Origin: Lasioglossum baleicum
Lineage: Eukaryota > Arthropoda > Insecta > Hymenoptera > Halictidae
Reading direction: 5' to 3'
DNA: 64,000 nt
Assembly: GCF_051020765.1 (NCBI RefSeq)
Contig: NC_134941.1
Coordinates: forward strand, 15,844,842-15,908,841
Shown: positions 47,300-58,244 of the stretch, one piece after another
Layout: every line of letters begins with the position of its first letter
How positions within the stretch are numbered: position 1 is the first letter of the stretch
Notes under the pieces: generated by a model
The model's input: the letters and a program-made list of their open reading frames with translations, nothing else
What the model was told of the DNA's origin: nothing
Database searches by the model: none
Made by a program: the position numbers and the translations under genes

Positions 47300-49402
47300 A
47301 TGCAAAAAATTGAAAAGTACAATGACCAAGAAGTCGAAAAATTGGACGAAACTTATAAGGAGATTCTGTCGCATGTTAGACCCTACATATTGCAACTGAC
47401 ATCTGCCGAGAGTGTGCAATTATGTAGGGACTGGCTTGAGAAATTGCACGAGACCTCGCAACGTCGTCTGAGAAACGAGTATCTCCTGGAGTTATGCAGA
47501 CAACTGAGAACAGGTCGTGTCGGAGGAATTTTCAGCAGACTTCCGCCCAATGGACTACTTTTGCCACTGCCCAAGTCATATCATATGGTATCTAAGTATG
47601 CTAGTATTCTACGATTCGTTTCTTTATGTAATCATGGTAATAAAACATAATCAATCTATATAATACAGATCTGTACCGGTTCGTCTATCAGCAGTGATCT
47701 ATCAAACTACGTCGTAAGACCGTTTCATAGTACTTTAAACACCTACAAAATGTCTACCAAATGTACAACAAGACAACACCAATTGAGAAGCAAACTGTTA
47801 ACGAAACACCGTCAAATGGACACTAGTAGTGGTATGGGACAATGTTTGGATTCTAATAACGCACCGCCAACTGTTGTCGGTTCTTACCATCATCGAAACG
47901 CAACGAGAAAGAGTCGGTTAAAAGTTTACGAACAACGTATCGATACGCTGAATACGATTATCGGAGAACTGCAGACACAAAACGAGTATTTGAGGAAACA
48001 ATTGCTGCTAGAACAACCCGAGAAGTATAGTTTTCATTCGGATAAGCATTTATACTCGAGCGTTAGCCAGTTAACATCCGATATTGCTGCTTTGAAAACC
48101 AAGTTAGTACTTACTTTGCGTGGAAATGTAATAGAAAACCGGAGAGAAAAACAGCGCTGGAATTTATGTCTTTTATGTTGTTTAATTGTTAAAGGCTGTT
48201 GGATGTACAAACGATGAGAAAGTCGCTCGAGAAGAATTGTAAAGAAGTTATGGAGGAATATCATTCTACGGTTATAGAACAGTTCAACGAGTTGAAGGAT
48301 CAGTTGGACGAAGCTCGATCGAAGAACGAAGCATTGGAGATTAGCGTATCTATGATAAATGAGAAATTGGAAGATATCATCCATGGTAAGGTAAGAAGAA
48401 AAGCTATTATTTTTCGAGTAGAAAATCTGACAGATATTTTCAATTGGCAGAACGAACAAGCTGGGGAAATGGAAAATCAATTGATGGAAAAAATTAAGAC
48501 ATTGTACGATCAGTTTGAACAATTTACACAGCAGAGAACCAAAGAATTAGAAATGAGAGAGTCATATCTTGAGAAGAAAGACTCTGAGTTGTCTCAGAGA
48601 GATGCGGAGAAAAAGAAAGATATAGAAATGCTGAATAATAAAATTTTTGTTCTGGAAATGAAATTGGAAACAAAGATAAAAGATGTATAATCATAAACAC
48701 ATCATGTGTGATTGATGTGCTTTAATTAATACGTTATTGTTTGTGCATATTATACTTAAATATTGTACTTACTTATAGGGAGAAGCATCGCAAACTACAT
48801 TAGCTGAGCACTATAGTAGCCTGAGGGACGAGTTTACGAATTGGAAAAGTGAGATAGAATGCGAGACGCGGCAACAATACGAGAATCTGTTTTCCAAAGT
48901 TTCCGAAACGAAGAAAGCTATTGTAAAGCTTGACAAATCTAAAGCGGAGAAAGGTAGCTATGAAAACGAGAAGAAAATGTTGAAAGTAATCCAGGTAATT
49001 TGAAAAGTACTATACTATATTCAATATTCATTTTATATATTTTATATACATTTTACGTAATCCGTGTATTGCCTTGCACAGAACAAAGACTTGGAGATAA
49101 AAAGCTTGCAAATACAATTGCAAGAACAGAAGAACGAATTCTGTATGGTTCTAAATACTAAAAAGCAAAGCGAAGTGGATAATGTTGTGACATTTTTAGA
49201 AAAGAGGTACAAAATATTATTAGCAGAGACGGAAGCATCGAAAGAATCTCAGACACAGGAATATCTTAAGGTATTCAGAACGTCGTCTCATTGCGTTCAA
49301 CAACTATGTTTTACGAATTCGAACACTAATCGACAACGTTCGAAATATTTCTAGAAAATAGCAGAATTAGAAGATCAAGTACTTAATCTCAAGAAACTTT
49401 GA
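47300..49402 (+). CDS. DUF4485 coiled-coil protein (CEP112-like N-terminus)
   Basis: Seven exons: 47300-47587, 47669-48102, 48195-48390, 48451-48684, 48779-48994, 49082-49270, 49355-49402, giving 534 aa. Residues about 12-93 form a DUF4485 domain: LDETYKEILSHVRPYILQL, LCRDWLEKLHETSQRRLRNE, YLLELCRQLRTGRVGGIF and a Pro-rich PPNGLLLPLPK end. A polar linker follows (to about 155), then nearly continuous heptad-rich coiled coil to the C-terminus. DUF4485 occurs at the N-terminus of centrosomal CEP112/CCDC46-type proteins, so a centrosomal or ciliary scaffold is a reasonable inference, not proven. Intron 3 (48391-48450) is only 60 bp and free of stops, so its retention would add 20 codons in frame. 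The last exon encodes 15 residues. Confidence 0.85.
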
Positions 49403-49886
49403 ATTAGGCTTATATATAGTATATAGTGAGCATAAACTATATAGCTTGTAACACCTTATAAATACTATAATTATATAAATTATACAATATATCTTTATCT
49501 TTATCTATATATATATAATACAATGTCTTTCTATAAATATATGCCATATTCTAACTTATCCAACGTTCACCAATACCGATCCGTTCGATGTAGTTCCGAA
49601 ATTCTTCACTGTTCAACGAGAGAGCGTAACATCTGCTTCTATTTACATAATTTCGCTTGTTCAGCTTGTTTACACTGTTGTTTACCATCATCATCACGGT
49701 GGCATTTACCTGGATTTACCTGTTACCATTGTTACCACCATGTTGCCATGTGCCATGTGGACTGTTGTTGATGTGGTTGACACGTGATCAACTGTGTGAT
49801 CAACTGTGATACGTTATTTTGGCATTATTTTATTTGCGGATTTTGTACATGTTCCAAGGCAAGTTGCCGAAAACAACACAAGCAAG

Positions 49887-51187
49887 ATGCCGAAAGTTCG
49901 AGTACAGAAAAAGTTCCGCGTGCATAAGGATGTGGCGGCGAGGCAGGGTATGAAAAATCTTTCTCGCTAGAAAATGAGGTTACATTTACAAGGTAAAAAT
50001 CGTAAAAATAACTATATAAATAAAAATGATTGTATTTGTTCGCGTATTAGGTATTATGTTTAACACGGACATCGGTCAACACATTTTGAAAAATCCATTG
50101 ATCATTCAAAGCATGGTTGAGAAAGCTGCTGTTAAGTCGACGGATGTTGTACTGGAAATTGGTCCTGGTACCGGTAACATGACAGTGAAATTATTAGACA
50201 AGTCCAAGAAGGTAATAGCGTGCGAATTGGACACTAGAATGGTAGCAGAGTTACAAAAACGTGTGCAAGGTACGCCGTACCAAGCTAAACTGCAGATCAT
50301 GATAGGAGACGTTCTCAAGACGGCGGAACTACCCTTTTTCGATTTGTGCGTAGCCAATATACCGTACAAGATATCGTCGCCTTTGGTATTTAAACTGCTG
50401 TTGCACAGACCACTGTTCAGGTAATTTTCCAAGAAATATATACTATATACAAAATATATCGGTATGTATACAAGAAGAAATTGTTAGGTTTGATCTTGAT
50501 CGGCACACATTATATATATATGTTATCTACACAGATGCGCCGTACTTATGTTTCAAAGAGAATTCGCGGAACGTTTAGTGGCTAAACCAGGAGATAAATT
50601 ATACTGTCGTTTAAGCGTAAATACTCAGCTATTAGCTAGAGTGGATATGCTGATGAAAGTAGGAAAAAATAATTTTAGACCACCGCCAAAAGTCGAGTCT
50701 AATGTAGTTAGAATAGAACCTCGCAACCCACCACCCCCTATTAATTATCAGGAATGGGATGGTTTAACGCGAATCGCGTTTGTTAGAAAAAACAAAACTC
50801 TTTCCGCAGCATTTAAGCAAACTATGGTACTAACGATGCTGGAGAAAAATTATAAGCTTCATTGTAGTCTTAATAACAAGGTAATCTGGATGCTGTAGAA
50901 TTGATAAGAATCATTTAGGAACTATTTAAAATGATATCTCTTTTACGATGTGTGTATATAGACGGTACCAGAAGGATTCGATATTAAGGAAATGGTGAAC
51001 GATATTTTGCTAAAGGCAGAGGCCGAAAATAAACGTGCCAGAACTATGGATATAGATGATTTCATCAGGTGAGATAACATTTCTCGCGTTTACACTGGTT
51101 CATAATCTCGTGTGCTCGATTTCATAATACAATTTTTATTTTAGCCTTTTACATGTATTCAACGCAGAGGGAGTGCATTTCACGTAA
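49887..51187 (+). CDS. DIMT1: DIMT1, 18S rRNA dimethyladenosine transferase
   Basis: Five exons: 49887-49947, 50051-50420, 50535-50880, 50962-51068, 51145-51187, giving 308 aa, close to human DIMT1. The KsgA/Dim1 family enzyme uses S-adenosylmethionine to dimethylate two adjacent adenosines in the terminal helix of 18S rRNA in the nucleolus. The basic N-terminus MPKVRVQKKFRVHKDVAARQ suits nucleolar location. Motifs: GQHILKNP, SAM-binding VVLEIGPGTGNMT, acidic CELDTRM, GDVLKT and the family-defining NIPYKISSP (motif IV), followed by RPPPKVESNVV and the C-terminal FDIKEMVNDIL. The start is the first ATG before the conserved N-terminus. An AATAAA lies at 51272. It follows the DUF4485 gene in the same direction by 484 bp. 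Confidence 0.97.
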
Positions 51188-51271
51188 TTCAGAGCCTGAA
51201 TCGCGCGCGCGTGCAAACGCATTCTGTAAATTAAATATTAACAAGAATCGATCATGTACGAATAATGGAGG

Positions 51272-51277
51272 AATAAA
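51272..51277 (+). terminator. poly(A) signal of DIMT1
   Basis: AATAAA 84 bases after the stop codon. On the opposite strand AATAAA occurs at 52268-52273 and 52275-52280, about 90 bases past the Topors stop. The ~1.2 kb between the two stops holds nothing else I can identify. Confidence 0.65.
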
Positions 51278-52366
51278 GAAATTTCGTTAAGAAAACAAGA
51301 AAGAGGAAATGAGGAAAGGAAGAAAAAAGCTACGATCGAAACTCGCCGTCAACACGTAGAGTGAAAAACACGTAACAGCCTTGAAAAGAGGGGAAAAGAG
51401 TCAGCATTACCCGTTACAAACCAGTTATTTTATGTTATTTACGAGATAACATGTATAATATATACTACTATACATATAACATTTCTAGGTTTACCTACTT
51501 AACAAAAAATTTGATATTTGTGTAAACATTTTAATTAAATTATTTGTTTATAAGATACACGTATATATTTACAGAACATTCTTTGGGAATTAAGATCGTA
51601 ATGAACGATATACCCAAGTTTATTGTACATTGATGAAGATAATGGTGAGAGATAATCATTTGTAATCTGTCAGACAATCTTCTTGTGTGTGTAGAATATG
51701 CGCTGTTCTATAACACACTATGTATATCCAGAACCGTGACACTGTACCTGGGTACTTTTATTTAACTATTTTTACTTCTCTTTTTTAATAAAAAACCAAT
51801 CTCGCGATTTATACCGAAAAAAGCATGTATAAACTGGAGAAAGAACTATATATATATCAATGTCGCGGAATTTTTATACAGATTCTTCGTGTCTTCTTTT
51901 TGAATATTATCAAACAGAAATGGAAGCCATCCTCGTATCGTAAGGCAAAGGAATGAAATTAAATACGAATGCATGTTTTGTATAATGCGGTTACTTTTCT
52001 TGTCTTCTTGTAATAGTAAGAATGTATGTTGCCTCTAAACCGCAAATAACCGGTGCACCATGCTTCACATCATTGTTTATAGTTTATGCGCGCACGACTG
52101 CTTTATTAGAAAAAGGATCAGTATAAATCTGTTCAATTCTGAGGGTCGTTCCTCTGCTTACTGGAGTTTTCAATCAACGATTAAATGCATCTTCGCGATG
52201 TCATTGATTTTGATTTGGTGTTACCCTGAGATCTTCTATGGCTCTTAACATCTCTCTCGAAAGCTTCTTTATTCTTTATTTTTGCATCTGTCTGAAGTCT
52301 CTGAATCATTCATCGAATCGGAATGTTTCAATGGGCCGCGCGAACGTGTGTGTGTGTGTGAATCTT

Positions 52367-55240
52367 TTAAACAGGATGTCGTCGTGTTAATCGTGATCGC
52401 TTAGACGAGCTATACGTTCTACTGTTCGACCGTTTTCTTTTCTTGCTTTTGTGCTTGTCTTTGTGTTTCGATTTTTTCTTATGCGTGTACGATTTACTTG
52501 AATAATTGCTGCACTGGCTATGGGACCGGAAACGATCGTCGTCGTCAGACTGCTTCGAACTGCTCAAATTCAGCGGTTTCGATTTCTTCGATAAAATTAA
52601 TTTCTTCCTTGAAACGTCTCTGCTGTTCGAATTGCTATCATCGTCACTCGGCGGATGATCTCGTTGAGATTCTCTTCGCCTGAAACTGACGACACATTTC
52701 TCTTTCTGGGACTCGTAAGCGGATGATGAGCTGCTACTTCTTGGCATGGATTGCCAATCATCCTTATACCTAGATTCCTTCCGATGAGAATCCTTCGTGT
52801 CCGTGGTTTGTCTGGCTTTCCCTCTGGTTCTGGTCACTCTATCGGTTCTACTAGTAGTTGTCTCAAAATCGCTCGAGCTAGTAGTGTATGCCGCCCTCTT
52901 GGATCTCTTCGGTGTACGAGATTTAGCGTTGCCAGTTTCCTCGTCCGATTCGCTGCTACTGTCGCTGCTGTACGTCTCGTCGTCGTCGTTCAAATACAGA
53001 CTACTTTCCTTCTTGATCAAATCTTTCCGAACACGCGGCGCGGTACCTTTCGTAGAGAATTGCGAAGATCTTGATTTCTTGTCGTCCATTGTCGCCTTGA
53101 TCTCGCTCTCGTGGGAACTGGAATCACTACTGCTGCTGCTTATCCGTTTCTTTATCGTACGCGAGGTTCTCTTCACCGCCACTCGTTTCCTCGCATCGCT
53201 CTCCGCTTCGGAACTCGACAAATTTCTCGTTCGATTACGAATCCTGGTTTCGCCTGAACGATTTCGTCTCTTGGTGGTGGTCGTGCTCCTCTTTGATTTT
53301 CTCGAACGACTTTGATACTTCCTGCTCCTTCTACAAATAACGTAACCGTCGTCCGCCGAGTCGGTGTCGCTTTCCGTAGACGATGAGTGGATAGAGCCTC
53401 TTTTCTTAACGGTATGGGATGTACCGGGTTGAGTCGAATTGTCTCCGTAATAAAATGTAGACGTGGAAGACCTGGGGAAATGTGATTCGCGGATTAGTGA
53501 TTCGTTGCGAACGCAGGTTTGAACGCAGGCAATTGCCTGCAGCAGTTATATAAACTTACTGTGCATTATCGTTCGATGCTTGAGTAGAAACATTTACTTC
53601 TTCAGGATCCGAAGATACTAACTCTATGATTTCCGGTGTTCTCTCGTGGCGAGGTTTCACGTAACCGATAACTTCGCAATCATCGTTATCGGACGAAGAG
53701 AAGTCTGAAGAAATGGTCAGGACGTCCGGTACATTGTTGTAACGATGAATATCCAATTGGAGCATCTGTCCTACGGTACTCGGACCTGGTCAACGAAACG
53801 CGATTTTAAACCTAGCGTTCTAATTTCCGAAAAGATTATAAATTTGAATTATTCAACCTAAAAGAACCACATAAAGTTCGCGCAGAGATTCAACAAAATC
53901 TGTGTACCAGGTACGTTAAACGTATGGGGTCCTGTGCTGGGCGCTACAGTATTCATTCTGAGGTCTATCGCTTCATCCAGAACTCGGACGTCCGAATCGT
54001 CAGAACTAATACTGTTCTGGCTACTGGATGCTGGCGAATCAATATTTGGTACGTATTCCCTCGAAAGTCCTGCAACACAATTTCGAAATATTTTACCAAC
54101 CTGTTTTGGCCGGCAAATAGGCTGCGTAATAAATCGAATCAAGAATCAACAAATCACCGCCGCTGTACCTTGACGCAAATAGATCACAGACTGATCGTAT
54201 CCAAGTAGATCAAAGTTAGTCCGTGCATAATTAAGTAGTTCGTGTACAAAGTGATCGGTAAACGTTCCAAAATATGGGTGCACCAGATCTCGGAACTCGG
54301 GGCTCCTAATGTCGTACTGGCTAAGGGCTCCTAATATAATTCTCATCACGTACGCGCCGTGCGCTGCATTGTTGTTGAGTAACGCTTGTAGTTCTCTGTT
54401 TAACCAAGGAATCAGTCGGTTCAACTCTCTTGGTTCTCGCCTGCGAACCAAGTACGGTTATATACCATATGTGGTAGATTGACTGTTGGCACTTGAGCGG
54501 AGCAGATACTAACCGATAGTAATCTGCGCTGCATTCGCGGAAACGGCCAAACACATCGGGCAATGCTGTAGCCCAAATTCCATGCCTATAAATGGACCTA
54601 CGATAAACAGCAGAGTTTGCTCGTGTACGTAGACGCTCTCTCATGGGAACTGGCGGCGGCGGAGCTATGCTTGGCAACGACAGTTCTCTTCTCGCCACTT
54701 GTTCCCGATCGATGAGCAGCGCTTCGTGTGGATTTCGACGATGGCCTGTCATAGTTGTTCTAGAAAAGAAATTCAAACGATTTATCGCATGGAATTGCCA
54801 ATTTGAAATTCACCAGAATTACACAATTTTCACTCTATATACCTATAATGAAAACGATGTCCGACGACGTCCACCGCGTGTCCAAGATCAAAATTGATAT
54901 CCAACGTAGTTGCCAGCTCTCTAGGTACATGGTATTGATCGTAGTCTTCCTCCGATCTAACATTGTGTATAATGGATTTAAAGGTCTGTTTGCACAGCGG
55001 ACATTCCGTTTTTATTTTGGACCATTGAAGCAGACAAGTGAAACAAAACTGGTGAAGGCAACTGTCCGTAAACGATGTGTTCACCAGCTTGCCTAAACAA
55101 ATACTGCAATTCGGCGGCGGTGAAACAGCGCCGTCGCTCCGGTCGCTACTATCAGGATTCTGCTGCACGGGTGCTTCGGACTTTATAGGCTCCTCTACTA
55201 CTCCTGGAGTAGAATCTTTAATCTCTAACGGACCTTCCAT
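52367..55240 (-). CDS. TOPORS: Topors, RING E3 ubiquitin/SUMO ligase
   Basis: Six exons on the minus strand: 55240-54843, 54759-54514, 54440-54169, 54069-53908, 53785-53560, 53471-52367, giving 802 aa. Topors is a nuclear RING ligase for ubiquitin and SUMO that binds topoisomerase I; the fly protein acts with insulator complexes at the nuclear lamina. A C3HC4 RING occupies about residues 45-83 (CSICLGKLV, CLHQFCFTCLLQW, CPLCK). The conserved Topors core follows: HRRNPHEALLIDREQVARRE-like, YRRSIYRHGIWATAL, then a helical block LNRLIPWLNRELQALL and FGTFTDHFVHELLNYARTN. SIM-like acidic-flanked hydrophobics (VLTISSDFSSSDND, IIELVSSDPEE) appear around residues 380-430. The C-terminal ~370 residues are Ser/Arg/Lys-rich and disordered. 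It is the last gene before the telomere, its start lying about 2 kb from the satellite. Confidence 0.93.
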
Positions 55241-57244
55241 CGTGATTCAACGTGTTTGCCCTTCCATTTAAAAAAGAATCTCTGTCCTGAAACGCAATAC
55301 ACACTGTGTTCCGTCGAAACGATGCTCTCCAACAATTCGTACTTTCGGTTGATATTAAACAAATTTCTGATTACAATAATTCTTAATGATGCATATGCGA
55401 AATAGTATGTTATTCGCTGAAATTTATACGAACACGATATTTCCGAGAATAGTGTACACGACTTTTTGCGCAAGAATGCGAAATATGGAAATTTCGCGTT
55501 GATAATGCGAAATAATAGTAAAGGAACGCGAGCTATTCGGTGTCTGTGTGTCAAGTAGCTCTGCATCACGGTAAAATCTTCAACGAGAGATCGAGATAAA
55601 TCGTAATATGTACGTGGAGTAGAGCGCGATTAATCAACTAAATTCTCTGAATGGCACTATTCGAAAAAAGGGCATCCGCAGAACGCGACTCAAAATAGTG
55701 ACGAACTCGTACACGGAGAACGAAATAGAAACGATGCTATTTACGTTTTCGTCGGGATCGATCTGTCACAAATATGTGACGAATAACACAGTTACTTTGA
55801 CGAGAAGACAAACCTTTACTGCGCGCGTGATACCGTCTCGAACGAGGAGAAAACCGAGTTTTATGTTCCACGGTTTCTTTTCGTCGCGAAATCGAGAGAA
55901 AAAAAAGAATAAGATACGTCACGTAGACTGTGTACAGAAGGCGTCGTAAAGCTGTTTGATAATCGGTATGTTTCCATTTTATTCAACTTGTTATTGATTA
56001 TCGATGTCACTCTATTTTTTCCCATAAATCATGCAGCTTGACGGGACGGGTATGATTATCTTACCTTCGAGGTAATAACTCGCGGAGAAGCCTAACAAAC
56101 CAGCTTCGACAAGCCAAACAATTTTCAACGACGTCTCGCAACGAAGCTATCTTTTTCGAGAACGAGCAGTCTTATAAAAGTCCATGATCACAAAGCGGAA
56201 ACTGGCGTAGCATAATATGTACCATGAATGAGACAGATACCGAACTACCTAACGAAGGTGAGAATGGGTGAGAATGATTGTGACAGTGATGCACCGCGTA
56301 AAAGTTCCTAAAATTTCCGCAGTGGTGGCAGATGGATTGCAGATGATTGCAGATGAGATGGATCCACGTGATTGGATCCACACGCCACGCAGATCCAAAT
56401 GTTTTTTTCGATTACAGATGGAGCTGATAGACGCTGATAGACATTCAGGACACTGATATATATATATACTGATATATACTATGGATACGGTATTGCCATA
56501 AGCCGCAGCTGCACGGCTTTTTAGCCCAAATTGAACTAGTGATGGGCACCATCGACTAAATCGATAGTATTCAACTACTATTTTCAGTCGACTGATTTTT
56601 TAAACTATCGACTGAATTTAGTAGTGGTGGGGTTACTATTTTCAGTCGACTGTTTACACGTCGCCATCTTGAAATTTCAAATGTCAGTGTCAGACAGTGT
56701 CAGACGATGAAACGAAAAGGTTAAAAATACATAATTATCACAGGACGTGCAAATATGCAAGTAATGAAATATGTAATAGATATTTCAATACTTTAATTCA
56801 TATTGGATGTTAAAATCTTATTGCTATTTATGCAATATAAACTATATATGTGATATAAATAAATTGTGTACATTTATATTTATAACGTAGTGTATGAATT
56901 TATTATTAAATAAAGACAAAATCATTCAATCACGAAATTTAATATCTCTGTACTGTCCCATAATGTCCTACTATTCATTTAACAAGCGAACATCGAGAAT
57001 AAGAGTAAATACGAGAATAACCTGTAAACGACTGAAAACTATCGACTAAATTCAGTTACTGAATCAGTCGCTTAAACTATCGAGCTATTGGTTGAATTTT
57101 AACGGCGGATGTTTTGAATAAATTTTATAAGATTTACTATCAAATACATTCACTCATTAGCGATATCGAATTATTAAAAATTATTTTTATTATTATTAAT
57201 TATTTAATTATTGTCTGGTATATTTACCCCAATTTACTCTTACT
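55241..57244. other. Topors upstream region and boundary to satellite
   Basis: No exon is supported. Around 56540-57090 the words AGTCGACTGA, ACTATCGACT and CTAAATTCAGT recur in both orientations, and the left part starts near TAGTGATGGGCA, reminiscent of a hAT terminus. I see no matching right terminus, so this may be a truncated or decayed element cut by the satellite. Confidence 0.45.
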
Positions 57245-58230
57245 GTGTTTTCGCTCGACTAGCCTGCGGGATGCATCCTATCACACGTGTTTTTACTCGA
57301 CTAGCCTGCGGGATGCATCCTCTCGCACGTGTTTTTACTCGACTAGCCTGCGGGATGCATCCTCTCGCACGTGTTTTTACTTGACTAGCCTGCGGGATGC
57401 ATCCTCTCGCACGTGTTTTTACTTGACTAGCCTGCGGTATGCATCCTCTCGCACGTATTTTTGCTCGACTAGCCTGCGGTATGCATCCTCTCGCACGTGT
57501 TTTTACTCGACTAGCCTGCGGCAAACATCCTCTCGCACGTGTTTTTACTCGACTAGCCTGCGGGAAGCATCCTCTCGCACGTGTTTTTACTCGACTAGCC
57601 TGCGGGATGCATCCTCTCGCACGTGTTTTTACTCGACTAGCCTGCGGGATGCATCCTCTCGCACGTGTTTTTACTCGACTAGCCTGCGGGATGAATCCTC
57701 TCGCACGTGTTTTTACTCGACTAGCCTGCGGGAAACATCCTCTCGCACGTGTTTTTACTCGACTAGCCTGCGGGAAGCATCCTCTCGCACGTGTTTTTAC
57801 TCGACTAGCCTGCGGGATGCATCCTCTCGCACGTGTTTTTACTCGACTAGCCTGCGGGATGCATCCTCTCGCACGTGTTTTTACTCGACTAGCTTGCGGG
57901 AAGCATCCTCTCGCACGTGTTTTTACTCGACTAGCCTGCGGGATGCATCCTCTCGCACGTGTTTTTACTCGACTAGCCTGCGGGATGCATCCTCTCGCAC
58001 GTGTTTTTACTCGACTAGCCTGCGGGATGCATCCTCTCGCACGTGTTTTTACTCGACTAGCCTGCGGGATGCATCCTCTCGCACGTGTTTTTGCTCGACT
58101 AGCCTGCGGGATGCATCCTCTCGCACGTGTTTTTACTCGACTAGCCTGCGGGATGCATCCCCTAGCACGTGTTTTTAGTCGACTAGCCTGCGGGATGCAT
58201 CCTCTCGCACGTGTTTTTACTCGACTAGCC
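57245..58230 (+). repeat. 42-bp satellite, block 1 (~23 units)
   Basis: Tandem 42-bp units reading CTCGACTAGCCTGCGGGATG then CATCCTCTCGCACGTGTTTTTA. Nearly every unit carries the E-box CACGTG, and most carry the palindrome GATGCATC. The first unit (57245-57290) is the most diverged, with TTTTCGCTCG in place of TTTTTACTCG, a form also seen in the decayed units at 62288-62400. Unit length is a multiple of three, so frames stay open on both strands. Confidence 0.97.
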
Positions 58231-58244
58231 TGCGGGGATGGGGA
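58231..58244. repeat. inversion centre between opposed satellite blocks
   Basis: The block 1 end GTTTTTACTCGACTAGCC (58213-58230) and block 2 start GGCTAGTCGAGTAAAAAC (58245-58262) are exact complements, separated by this 14-base spacer TGCGGGGATGGGGA. Confidence 0.95.
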
